From NCBI GenBank assembly GCA_949317995.1, contig OX439043.1, positions 7,680,501 to 7,744,500 of the forward strand: a DNA stretch of 64,000 nucleotides, in the 5' to 3' direction. A model generated the notes under the pieces. The model worked only from the letters and a program-made list of their open reading frames with translations. It ran no database searches and was not told the DNA's origin. Position 1 is the stretch's first letter. Every line of letters begins with the position of its first letter. Source of the DNA: Acholoe squamosa (lineage: Eukaryota > Annelida > Polychaeta > Phyllodocida > Polynoidae). Below, in pieces: positions 12,001 through 21,713 of the stretch. A program made the position numbers and the translations under genes.

Positions 12001-13517
12001 ACCAATCCCTGACACCTTCTAGAGAAACACTGATTAAAAGCCAAAAAGAAGACCTTTTTGCATCCTCCATGGCAAACTACATTGAAAAAGGTAGCCTGCC
12101 ACACGACTCAGGATTAATGAATCAAATACTACGTAACCACGACCAATTCATCTTACTGGATGAAGTCCTCTTTAGAATTACTGATACCAACTTGGGTAAA
12201 ACCCTAGAGCCCACACTGCAAATTGTAATTCCAGAAAAGTGGACAGAATCTTTAGTGGAAGCAACCCATTGCTCTCCCCTAGGTGGACACCTAGGTCCAG
12301 TCAAAACCTATACAGCCATAAGGGCTAGGTATTACTGGAGATCAATGTTTAAAGAAGTTTTTGACTTCTGCGGTACTTGCCACACATGCCTGACCACCAA
12401 AAAGAGACCAAAAAACCTGAAAACTCCAATGAAACTACGTGACCCAGTGCTTACAGCATACTCTCATGTCACCATGGACACAATAGGCCCTTTTTCCAAG
12501 GCCGCTGATGGCTCCCACTACATACATGTGGTGACCGACCATGCCACCAGGCATGTGACTGCCTGGACGAGTGAAGAAAATACTGCTGCAGTTGTAGCAC
12601 TTGGTTTCTTCCAAAAAGTCATATGTATCCATGGCACTCCCTCAGTACTAAACACAGATAATGCCCAACAATACGTCTCAAAACTATTCAAATATTTTTG
12701 TGAAAAATTCGGCATTAAGCATGTGACAGGAAGTGCACATTGGTCTAGGTCTCAAGGTCTCTGTGAGCGCCAACATCAAACCATTGAATCATCCCTCAGG
12801 GCTTTTGTATCAAAATCACAAAAGCATTGGTCAACCTTCCTACAGGCTGTAGTCTTCAGTATTAATAATACTATAAGCAGCGCCTTAGGCTACTCACCAA
12901 ATTTGTTAGTCTTTGGCAAGCAGACACACCTACCAACTGAAGCAGCTTTGTCCTTGATTAAAGCTGAAAAAGACTCAAGCACCAGGGAGAAGATTATGAC
13001 CAGCCTACTACAGTTTAGGGATGATATTCAGATGAGAGCTGCAGAAAACATGATCTCTGCTCACAAAAAGATGAAAGCCAGACACGACACTTCAGCAGAA
13101 CTGAGCTCATATAACACAGGCCAATTGGTATATTTACACATACCCACCCTGCTGGTCAAATGCACATCAAAAAAGTTGCAACCCACATACTCAGGCCCCT
13201 ACATCATAATGAAAATGACTTCACCAGTTACAGCTATTCTAAAAAGGCTACAAGATGGAAAAATACTGAAGAAATCAGTACATGTATCAAGGCTAAGGAG
13301 ACCAATCACAAGAGCTAGCGCCAAAGCCATTATAAAAAGGCTGCAATCAGGGCCCACAAGCTCACTTCACGACCCCGACCAGGACGACCCCTCCAATGTG
13401 AGTCTTACCACTCCCAAAACAAAGAAAAAGAGAGGAAGGCCAGCCAAAAAGGGAACAATCTCCTTCAGCCCCATGCCCTCCAGAAAATCAAGAAAAATTT
13501 CTAAGCGTCCATTATAG
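9033..13517 (+). CDS. Pol polyprotein: protease, reverse transcriptase, RNase H, integrase
   Basis: The frame is the gag frame, opened after the UAG. No ATG-led start for pol is evident near its beginning, so translation by readthrough is favoured. The aspartic protease active site D-S-G-A is at 9375-9386. RT has Y-V-D-D at 10698-10709. RNase H has its first acidic residue (T-D-S-S) at 11139. The integrase has an H2C2 zinc module at about 12260-12400. Its catalytic D, D and E codons are at 12477, 12657 and 12765, giving exact DD35E spacing. A Y-S-G-P-Y module follows near 13190. RGRP AT-hook cores lie in the RNase H-integrase linker (about 11874-11910) and at the C-terminus (about 13420-13455). 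Known Ty3/Gypsy enzymes carry out proteolysis, cDNA synthesis and integration. All key residues are present. Confidence 0.93.
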   Translation, partial: DTGEGHHASYSPAPTLDNKIGTSPTCHISHTNDGAELNSAEQQSHDPQPVNCDEDSSSDSEDLYENQNKRISTLQLKVETSKYGQQGKTSYINTELTKGAVNVDINGSSYRALVDSGASLSFISQKMADKIISTPNFRHGRRSRMVILLADKSSVQVNNSITITFLINNTEFKTRLHVVPKLNHPIILGVNFMTKYRAKISFGAKSPSPHFIRAAKGLTMPPNSESTFNAIVIGPDSLIGKTGITENVDTTLPVLIKHALVEPRSTRKIIPVTVANPNDFSINIKKHMNLGIFALNNLDKAIPIGKLNSQHSLSSIISDKEMLPINCGDDPLDQLPKGDDPLKYTICDKLSEAQKQQIKNIVESNREAFVLNESAIGLNVENEVKLELIPDFKPCNRPSYRMSPKKEIFQRELLDKHLQQGVIEECTKPCEWNSPAFLVPKPQGDRSVASGWRIVVDYRWVNQNLKSFSYSFPRADDLMQQVGRTGAKYFSKLDVYSAYHQIPLAKESRPLTTFSANGTRYMAKVLPMGLKTSGLSFMNVMEQLLMKCKYRNAVAYVDDVAIYSPTWERHLQDLDEVLKLFIKGNIKLKSEKCEFGTTKMEFLGFTLDQHGISPSPDKISPVKTFPAPKNIHDLRCFNGMAQFYKRFIRGFAHIMKPLYEATKGTFKWTTQCQTAFEKIKASICTEAILKFPDYNKPFIIFTDSSNFSLGAVITQVDEHGFYRPIEFSGRGLTPQETRYGITDKELLGIIFAVKKFHHYVDGTHFKVYSDHTALVSLFNKKENITNGRLARWVDTVMSYDFEVKYLQGRANLVADCLSRRKYPPGSDDPIPIRSQGKIILPPKRVQFSDISMTKVFKSDDPIPNNPICLGPPRSILKGGKIWGSTNKPPKGVIARKGTPERQQSVNPDLCVLTRAQSQSQDDTPPAASQSAPSKKTRPLKPKCSSPRPRGRPAKSRSPRVSIKAANAKRAKLSRRVLPLAERAIQEICKHQSLTPSRETLIKSQKEDLFASSMANYIEKGSLPHDSGLMNQILRNHDQFILLDEVLFRITDTNLGKTLEPTLQIVIPEKWTESLVEATHCSPLGGHLGPVKTYTAIRARYYWRSMFKEVFDFCGTCHTCLTTKKRPKNLKTPMKLRDPVLTAYSHVTMDTIGPFSKAADGSHYIHVVTDHATRHVTAWTSEENTAAVVALGFFQKVICIHGTPSVLNTDNAQQYVSKLFKYFCEKFGIKHVTGSAHWSRSQGLCERQHQTIESSLRAFVSKSQKHWSTFLQAVVFSINNTISSALGYSPNLLVFGKQTHLPTEAALSLIKAEKDSSTREKIMTSLLQFRDDIQMRAAENMISAHKKMKARHDTSAELSSYNTGQLVYLHIPTLLVKCTSKKLQPTYSGPYIIMKMTSPVTAILKRLQDGKILKKSVHVSRLRRPITRASAKAIIKRLQSGPTSSLHDPDQDDPSNVSLTTPKTKKKRGRPAKKGTISFSPMPSRKSRKISKRPL

Positions 13518-14399
13518 GCCATAAGTCGCTGTGTCAAACACCAAACATCCATATAAACAACCCTCCTTCATTCCCTACAGGCGCCACGCGCCCCAACCAA
13601 ATTAATCAACCATTAATACACCAACCACTTAAACACACTGACAGCAACAGTCACAGACCAACGCCCAACCTATTTATACTAACAGCCATAAAAATTCCTA
13701 TGCATCCAAAATCAACACCGCCTTGATTAACTGTATATACACACACCTACCCCTTCTAAGTGGAACGCCAAACACTGGCAAATGGATTATCAAATAATTA
13801 GGTTAGGTTACACACGCCACATACCGACCGCCCAAGGCAGCGCTGTATCCTCGGTTTGTGTATAAACTTCAATACACACATGCGACGGCTTGTTACCATT
13901 TCAAGACCACTATTTCCAATGATAAACCTATTGTAGGAAGATGGACCTCTGACACCCACACCCCATGTTTACACCGCTGTCTCCGCCAACCCTTAAGTGC
14001 TGTGGTGGCACATATACAAATCAATAACACACTGCCCTCAAGGTCTTTAAAAGCTACAGGGACGCCATAGCAACCATATCACCTTGGCCAGGGATAAAAC
14101 ACCCCCCGCCAAGCTTCCCAATATGCTATCTTTAGACAATATCTCACCACCAACCAATCCAGGCCAGGATAACCCTAATTTGCATATGGGACCGTCAACC
14201 CCACTTGCATCCACCAATAATATTTGGCCTACGCCTCTTTCAGGGCAAGACATACCACCTATGGGAGATCTCAGACTGAGAAATAGCCAAACTCAATCTC
14301 AGGTTTATAAGCGCTTGCCCACCCACATCTGATCACAACACAACCCACAACCAATACCACCACACCTTAAGCACGGCAACAAGTGTCTGGGAAGGGACC
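13518..14399 (+). other. Intervening noncoding region between pol and the initiator exon
   Basis: Only short frames lacking ATG starts are present (about 13858-14070 and 14084-14332). By analogy with spliced retroviral envelopes a splice acceptor should lie before 14400. A TTAAG at about 14370 is possible but weak. Confidence 0.4.
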
Positions 14400-14428
14400 A
14401 TGGCAGACCCATCATGCAACCAGCCCAG
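14400..14428 (+). CDS. Short shared initiator exon (nine codons plus two bases)
   Basis: The sequence GGGACCATGG gives a strong translation start at 14400. After nine codons and two bases comes the donor CAG|GTAGGA (GT at 14429-14430). The phase matches acceptors after 15411 (env) and after 19969 (3' basic ORF). In both cases the joined codon is AG plus A. If not spliced, the frame runs on to a stop at about 14558. This is annotation by splice grammar only and transcript evidence is needed. Confidence 0.6.
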
Positions 14429-14702
14429 GTAGGATTATCTTATGGGTCTATTTTAGCATTTAGGATTTTTAACAGTCGTTCTAGCATTGTACATGATAGC
14501 ACCTTATTATCATGGTGCCCAGGTACCCCTATTAACCAATGGCGGTGTGAGCCTTAAGTGTGTGTAAAATGTGGAAGAACTTCTCCACTACCCTATAATT
14601 TTTAACATTGATAATCCAATTTACTAAACCTCTTCAGCCAAGCAAATTCCCCACCTTTACCTCTCCCCCCATTCACAGCCCACTTAGACCCTTTTTCCTT
14701 TT

Positions 14703-15239
14703 ATGACTTACAGCCTGGACCCACCGGCAAATAAGCACGGCCCAAATGCTACATGGACCATACACAGCCTCCTTGGACCACATGGGATCAGGAGTGATCT
14801 CATGGATCCTTTTGAAATTAGGAGCATAATCATGGAACAGCAACACCTCATCACCTTCCTCGCCCAGGAAGATATTAAACATTACCTCAGCAGCCCTGTG
14901 CTAAGACAGGAGCTGGACTTGAGCAATCACTCCACAGCAGCAACCATCAAAGCCTTCATGGTCGCTGTAGCTGGGGATAATCCCCGCCGGCCTCCATGGG
15001 GCAGGTTTAATCATAGATCTGCATCATACATAGCACTTTTATGTGCTCGCACGCTTATAGCGTCGGAACAGCCCCTCAGGGACTTACCCCGCCAATACTC
15101 CAGAATTGGACGTGAACTGGCCATAAGGAATACGGCCAGCATAGTATTCCAGTTTGCTGTCTTCGAGATAAACAGATTCCATGCTCAAGCTCGTGTGCCG
15201 CCCCTGACGGTGACAACAGGCACCAGTCCATCTGCATAA
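14703..15239 (+). CDS. Accessory ORF A, 178 aa, unknown function
   Basis: An ATG-led frame lies between the initiator exon and env. A polypyrimidine tract with CAG (acceptor after 14678) sits 24 nt upstream of the ATG, so a subgenomic spliced message could present it. Spliced from the initiator exon, the upstream frame would end at a TGA overlapping this ATG (ATGA). The product has no signal peptide or membrane segment. It appears mainly helical, with an acidic/Leu-rich N-terminal half and an Arg-rich middle (about residues 94-135). I recognise no family. It is encoded where complex retroviruses hold accessory genes. It could also be a remnant. Confidence 0.5.
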   Translation: MTYSLDPPANKHGPNATWTIHSLLGPHGIRSDLMDPFEIRSIIMEQQHLITFLAQEDIKHYLSSPVLRQELDLSNHSTAATIKAFMVAVAGDNPRRPPWGRFNHRSASYIALLCARTLIASEQPLRDLPRQYSRIGRELAIRNTASIVFQFAVFEINRFHAQARVPPLTVTTGTSPSA

Positions 15240-15355
15240 AACCTTTCATGTGACAACAAAACCCTACCACCCACAGATTCCCCGACCTTTGTAAATACTT
15301 GACCATACTAACATCCCATTTGTGACTGGGCTAATGTTATTTTTTAAAGTGAACC

Positions 15356-15411
15356 CCACCATCAAAATTTTCAAAATCCTCAAAATTTTCAATTTCTTCT
15401 CATTTTTCTAG
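15356..15411 (+). promoter_or_regulatory. Splice acceptor and polypyrimidine tract for env
   Basis: An AT-rich run with repeated TCAAAATTTTC units leads into TTTCTTCTCATTTTTCTAG, ending at 15411. It is the best acceptor upstream of the envelope frame and has the phase needed by the donor at 14429. Confidence 0.6.
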
Positions 15412-18100
15412 AGCAGCAGCCATCCTAGCAGTCTGTATATTCCTACATCTGCTCCTCGGCTGCACCTCAACATCAGACAACAATCTGAACACCATCTTCA
15501 GACCCAACTATGGCGCACTGTTTACCAAGTTACCCCAAACATTACTAGCCAATTACATGGACTATCCATTGACCTTTAGCCTTAACTTGACCTTTGATCA
15601 GAACCTAAGTCAGCCAAAACTACTCAGCCCTCTCATCAGCACTGAGGCACCCCAATACATTAAGCACACAGCCCATGCCCTAGACAACATGATACAGAGC
15701 CTATTCTCCAAGTCAAAAACAACACTAAAAACTTTGTCAAAATTGATTTCACCTCCAAATATCAGAAAAGCCAGAAATGCCCCCGGCCAAGTCATTGGTG
15801 ACATTTTAAGAGCTTCAATAGGCCTCGGGACTCAACCAGAAATTGATATTTTGAATTCTGAGATGTCTGACCTGGATAAAAAGTTAGCCACCAAAATGCA
15901 CGTGGTAGAATTAGCCACACATTTCTTGTTAAATATTTCAGAATTTAATTACAATTCTGTCAACATCTTCTCAAAATTCCAAAACGACACTGATGATGCT
16001 CTATCTTTTATTTCCGGAAAATTAGAGCATTTAAATTCTAACATCTCATCAATATTATTAAAATTAGAACTCCAATCCAGACAGGAAACCTTCTATTCAA
16101 TGTTATTCACAGCAGCAAATTCTCAAATAGAGTCTTTAATTGACCTCCAAAGCGACTTGGAAAATCTGCTCTTAACCATTAATAATCTACTTGAGGGCAC
16201 CCTACCCCAATCCATCATCACACAAGACGACCTCAGTTTAGGTTTAAACAATTTGTCCAGCCTCCTGCACGAGGCACACCACGGCATTATTTTAGAAGGC
16301 CTACCCATAAGTTATTATTATCGGCGCCGAGTACATGTGCACTGGAGCCATAACTCGAGCCTGTTAATAACCATACCAGTACCCATAACCAGAGGGGGAA
16401 GCACCTTTTCTATATTTAGAATAGAAACCTTCCCCGTGCCTTTCGACACCTCCGACACTAAGTCAGTAGGTCACACCCAGGTGGAGCCACTTCCCGGCTA
16501 CTTGGCTATGTCCAAGACCCACTCACACTATATACAGTTTACACAAGCTGACCTGGATATGTGTGACCTCGGCCACCTTATCAGCTGTAACCTACCCCTA
16601 CCTCTGTTGTCGGCCACACACCCCACATGCACTCTATCCCTATTTTTAGACCTACCAGAGGCGGTGCACCATACCTGCAGTTTTAAAGCACACATGGCAG
16701 CACCCATACCAAATCTTATCCAACCCCTATCTCACAGCACTTTCCTATTAATAACCGACCATCCCACTTCCATGCTCCAATGCACAAATTCAGGCCAAGT
16801 CGAAATTAAGAATAGAGCATACTCAGTCATCTCAGTCCCATGTCTGTGCTCCATTAAAAATGCCGGCATGATTTTAACCAATTCTGATTTATCTTGCACC
16901 CAAAATTTCACCTTAGAACCCATATCAAAAGCCTACTTCAATTTACCACTGTGGCGACATTTCGGTCAACCTCCAACCAATGTTTCCGGCATCACCATGG
17001 CAACCACTACCCAGACCCTTCACCTGCCCAATTTTGAAAAATTAAAACACCTACACAATCAAAAAATAACACCCCTCTTCCAAGACACCCTAACCCTTAA
17101 AAGAGCCGCACAGGGACTTAGGGACCAGTCAGCCCTCCTATCCACTAACTCCCTGACGCATCTAGGATACCACCTCCAGTTCTCACCCTGGATACATTTG
17201 GTATCACCCCTCCTGGCACTACTTTGCTGCGCATTAACCCTTAAGAACCATCTTCGTGTCAATCAATTGGCGCGCTTTATCACACTAGTCTCAGCAACCC
17301 GAACACCCAAGATGGCTAATGCGGAGAGTTGGGATCGTTTTAAAGATCTGATACGCCAGGCTAACAAAAACTGGCCAGCTCCACAAACGACCCCAAACAC
17401 AGATCTGGATTTTGTACAATCGCCTGACCGCTACCAGGACATGTTCACCTGGATCTTAATAGCAACCCTCCTGTACATCACATGGAGTACCGCCAAGAGG
17501 TGCCTGCGACACTGGCCCTACTGCAAACAGGACAGCCACAGGACACCTTCGATTGTGGCCAAGATCCATGCCAATGGTCAAACCTTTGATTTCACCGTTG
17601 GCAAAATGATCTATGGACAGAATCTCTGGGCCCCCACCATCACAGCCCCTAAGGTCTCCCCAGCTCGCCTTACGGCACCCCTGGGCAGACACCTGGATCT
17701 CCATTGGAAGTCTGACATCAGGACAATAATCGGGGGACAAGTCCGACAGATCCCGCTGCAGCGCTATCCTCCGGTACCACTTCTATGGAGAATACCGCTG
17801 TACAGGGTCTTAAAAGGAGCTCACCACATGACAGTGGTCATCTCCTCAGAAGGACAACCCGATTTTCAACTTGCCTCTAGTGACACTGACCCCGCCATAC
17901 AACTACCTTGTGAGTCCTGGCCGGCTGATCGCCATGACTCCCCGGCTGAGCTCACAAAGTACACCCCACTCCGGCATCAGCCAAAGAAAGACAAATACAT
18001 GTACAAGCAACCGGAGATGATGCTCACACCACCCTCAACATCAACCAGCGGTAAGTTTTCATCAAAAACCTACTTTGATCCTCATGTGGGGATCAATTAA
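15412..18100 (+). CDS. Envelope glycoprotein, fusion (F) type, main exon
   Basis: The frame is open from the acceptor TTTTTCTAG (ending 15411) to TAA at 18098-18100. The first in-frame ATG (15557) lies after a hydrophobic stretch that looks like a signal peptide (about 15413-15468). The start is therefore probably supplied by the exon at 14400-14428, giving about 905 residues. A furin-type R-K-A-R site at 15764-15775 separates a small N-terminal part (about 130 aa) from a large one that begins with a Gly-rich fusion-peptide-like stretch. This matches the small-F2/large-F1 plan of baculovirus F and Gypsy/errantivirus Env proteins. Many N-x-S/T sites follow. A membrane anchor lies at about 17187-17242 and a second hydrophobic segment at about 17440-17487. 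An unusually long tail of about 285 codons follows the first anchor. The role is presumably membrane fusion at cell entry. Confidence 0.8.
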
Positions 18101-19969
18101 CCGCCGGCCACCCCCCATATAACCTGGTAATGGACTCTCCCGGTCGCCCTATCCACCGGATAGCCCAATCTAACACCTTCATGTGGGGATCATCCCCATC
18201 CTTAATAGCTCTAAATCCGACCCCACCCACAATTAAAACCATCTTAACAACATCTCCATACCACAACACAGTTTCGACCCACAATAACACAGTTATTTCG
18301 ACTCACTGTGAGGGCCCACTGCACGATGAGACGTCGCCATCTTGTTTCTGACGTCGCGTCTGGCTCCCCGCCAAACGCTGCGTCAGAACGCCGGCGCTGC
18401 GTCTCACCACTGCCGTCGGCCTCCCCAACGTCAGATCTCTTTCATTTTTCCCACGTTGGCATGACAACTTAACGTCAGTCAGGACACCTGCACTCAATAT
18501 CTGCGTCAAAACAATAACATAAGCACGTGTTAACAATATCACTAGACTTGTTTTCGACCCAAGCTAACAATACCACCCCGCATGAAATTTGAGAGCCCGC
18601 CCATGCCAATTTAGAAGCCCAGAACAAACAACATAACTTCTGACTGGTGGTGGACTTCTCAAATATATTATTGGATAAAATCACAGGCAAATCAGGCTCA
18701 TGGCACTTGTTATAATCATCACAGTCATTTATCACAATCAATTTTCGAATCACATCCTCGCATTTGGCCGGCCACCTTCTGGATCTAGCCTTTTCCTCTT
18801 CATAGCCTTCTCGGCCGCACCACGTGCATCTTGAGGAGTTCCTCGCCTCAGCCCACCTTCTGAAAAACATGACCAATACCCCAGCTAAATACCCACAACT
18901 CACAAATACCACCTCTACAAACAAATTTCAAGACTCAGAAGGATAATCAATCCAGTTCCATAGACAATTCCAATTCCCCATACTAGCGTTATACCTTTTT
19001 GTTTGTTTATTCTACCCCTCAAACAAAGACTGTACATACCATCCTCGCCTAACAGCGGACCAAGCAGGGCCCACTGGCCCCTCCCTCCGGGCCATCATAG
19101 GGTCCACGCACGAGCCCACACACCGCCGGCACCGTGCCCAAAAAGACCCACAAAAGGACGACTCTGAAATCACACAAACACACAGGTGTCAAACCACCGG
19201 CGACACGACCGACTGTACATAGCCCCAAAATTCCCCAAAAAATCATCCACCTGTACTCACCCAAACATGCCCACAGCCACGATGAGCAGAAAGACCGTCC
19301 CAGACGGCATGGAGATCAATCTTGACAGCACAATCATGTCTCCTTTTTCTCCTTTTTCGACCTTTTCGACAATATTTCAGGCCTCCGTTTTATCAGTCTT
19401 AGCCGCCGCTTTCTGATCCCAAAATAGCCTCCGCCCTCTTTTATATCAGGATCCAAAACGGGAGCATAAAGTTAATTTTTGGACCTATTTTTCCGAAAAA
19501 GCGCATCATCAAAATTCAAAATTCCAGCCAACCAAACCCACCTTTGGGACCCAGAATCGCCTAACCCAGAGTTGAGACAACCCTTACACATGAACCCAAT
19601 GAGTCCATGGCAAGTCTACACCATTGACCATGCCATTTGACCATGTCCTTACACGAACGCTGAACAAACGCCAGCTCAGTGGCGCCAGCCAATGTTTTTC
19701 GCATGAACTAAATAAGAACAGGTCCCCATGCAGTGGCGCTACCCGTGCCGCGCAGCAGAACTAACCTGGACCCTGGATATTCCAGTTTCCCGCTCACATT
19801 TGGCCATGAGTCTACACCGGCCCGGTGACACTGCACATCAATATGCACTGCCTAATTCACTGCCTTACCTGTCAATTTGGTATTTTTGTTGGTCGCCTTG
19901 TAATCCATGCACTATGATCGACCCTAAAACTAAAAATCCCCCTTCTCTTGTTCTGTTTTTTCAATACAG
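18101..19969 (+). other. Noncoding block between env and the 3' ORF
   Basis: No long ATG-led plus-strand frame is present until 19728. The left part is CpG-richer and holds the CGTCA cluster described separately. The right end is a strong acceptor: the pyrimidine-rich run at 19940-19961 followed by CAATACAG, ending at 19969. A minus-strand frame at 18475-18924 is discussed under rejected items. Confidence 0.55.
18328..18508. promoter_or_regulatory. Cluster of CRE-like CGTCA/GACGTC motifs
   Basis: Two GACGTCG sites (about 18330 and 18350) and four CGTCA sites in one orientation (about 18381, 18429, 18473 and 18503) occur within 180 bp. They lie in an otherwise CpG-poor element. The cluster could be an internal enhancer or promoter feeding the 3' ORF. 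Functional use is inferred. Confidence 0.35.
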
Positions 19970-20528
19970 AGGCCAACGACCTAATCGAGGAGGCGGAGAC
20001 CGCACTGACAGGCCAACAGGAGATAGTGGCAGACCAGGCACGCCCATACCAACCGGCCTGCCCCATTGGAGCACACGAGTCTGCTCTCCAATAGGGCCAC
20101 CTACTAGATTCGCCACCCTGGGAAGAAATTGTCCCCACCTAATGTATAGCTACAGCTGCCCATGCAGCATGAACAAAGACAATAGACCAGAAACTTTCAA
20201 AACAATTGGCTCGACCCAGGTCTGGAGACCCCTACCCAAAACATACCAAGCTTCATCTGAGGAGGACAGTGACTCTGACACCTCCCTCTCAGCAGAACAA
20301 ATAGACATGGACCCTGCATACAGTTCCGATCTAAATTTGCAGCCTGACTCAGGCAAGCCTAGCAGAATGCATTTCAGCAAAATTGTAAACTTTGTCCCCA
20401 ACACCAAAAAATCCAGATCCAGGAGAAGACCCTCACTAGGTCGCTCCCTCAACCCACATGTCTTTAACCACCAAGACCCACCACCAAAGGGTCTTGCAAA
20501 CCAAAGTCGCCATAGAAGGAGAAAATAA
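19970..20528 (+). CDS. Accessory ORF B, Arg-rich 3' protein
   Basis: The frame is open from 19728 (ATG) to TAA at 20528. The strong acceptor at 19969 cuts it so that the 185 codons from 19971 join in phase to the initiator exon at 14400-14428. The product has a Gly/Arg/Pro-rich start, an acidic Ser/Glu/Asp block (about 20257-20310) and an arginine-rich stretch (S-R-S-R-R-R-P type, about 20410-20450). It ends in a basic R-H-R-R-R-K tail. It has no membrane segment. An acidic patch plus an arginine-rich motif is reminiscent of small nuclear regulators of complex retroviruses, but I see no sequence homology to them. Using the ATG at 19728 would give 266 aa instead. Confidence 0.55.
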
Positions 20529-21713
20529 TTTCATTAACCATCCTCTATTTATTTTATTTATTTTTGAAACTGTCTTTAATATTATGGACTAAAAGTGTAG
20601 AGACACACTTCACTCACCGACCGCCCATGGACACTATGAACACTGACTCAGTCAGCCTAGTCAACTGATTTTTAAAGCCAGTTTTTCTTGTTTGTATAAG
20701 GCTATGATACATAACCATGAAAACACGCTGCATTTTTACATTTATTTTCCTTTATAAGAACATTATGAAGAACACAAGCCAGGCAGCAGGTTTTTGTGAT
20801 CTTAAGATGCCATAAAGTTCTTTTTCTTTTTCACACTGTACCTTTTCAAACCCAACCATGTCAAATATTTATGGGTTTTAGCTAGTTTATATTTTTCTAA
20901 AAATTTTACAAGGAAGCCCTGGCAACCAGTATTTTTGCAGGATCAACTGAGATCCAATCCAAATATCAGCCAGAGCCACCATTTATTTTTGTATTAACCT
21001 TGTCCCTTTTCAGCCAATCATAACCCCAGGTAGACTGAAGGCTAAACATGCTAAACTTTCCATTGACTAAGACAAACCTTCTACGAAAATTAACAGAAAA
21101 CTTCTACAAATAAATAAAGGACCAAAAATCCAATTTCTTTTTTAGAAAACTCCTTAAACATATCACCTAAAAGCCTTCAGACTCCCTAAGCCTTACCAGT
21201 ATTAAAAGGAATGATTGATCGACTTGCCAGTCATCAATTACCTTACCTCTGTTTTTATTTATTATATTGTATTGTACATTGGCTCAAGACCTAAATAATA
21301 AGCGCCTACCGGTACTAAAACAAACTTCAGTATTAACTTATCTACCTCAAGGTCTGCCTTAAAGCCAATAACTGCATGTTTTAGGATAGTTTTTATTTCC
21401 TTTATCTTTGTGTGAACTTTAGTGCTAGATAATAATCCAGCCTTTGTATCCTACCACGACCTGAATTTTTCATATTCTTCTTGCCAAAATTACAAACAAC
21501 ACCTCTTTGGCATAGCTTCGTTTTGTACTGTTTATAAATTATTCATGCTCAACCAAAAACCAATATTAAATATCTCCTTAATACTGTATACTTTCAACTT
21601 AAATGATAAGATGTAATACCTATTATTAGACATCAAACATATTGTCAGTAGACCTTTTCTCACGATCTTCCTCCTTAAAACCTCGCGTGGAATCGAGTAG
21701 GAATGTGGGGATT
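20529..21713 (+). other. 3' untranslated region of the LTR element
   Basis: AT-rich sequence without a supported gene. It ends in a weak purine-rich stretch (about 21695-21711) directly before the 3' LTR, the likely polypurine tract. Its large size helps explain the total length of the element. Confidence 0.6.

Noticed and set aside
13858..14332. Two short frames between pol and the initiator exon
   Set aside because: They begin at GTG and TTG, with in-frame stops just upstream and no ATG or domain.
18475..18924. 149-codon minus-strand frame in the LTR element, Cys-rich with a hydrophobic start (an antisense gene?)
   Set aside because: It begins at TTG; the first ATG (18870) leaves about 131 codons cut in the middle of the hydrophobic part. 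No splice or promoter support and no recognised domain, so chance is as likely.
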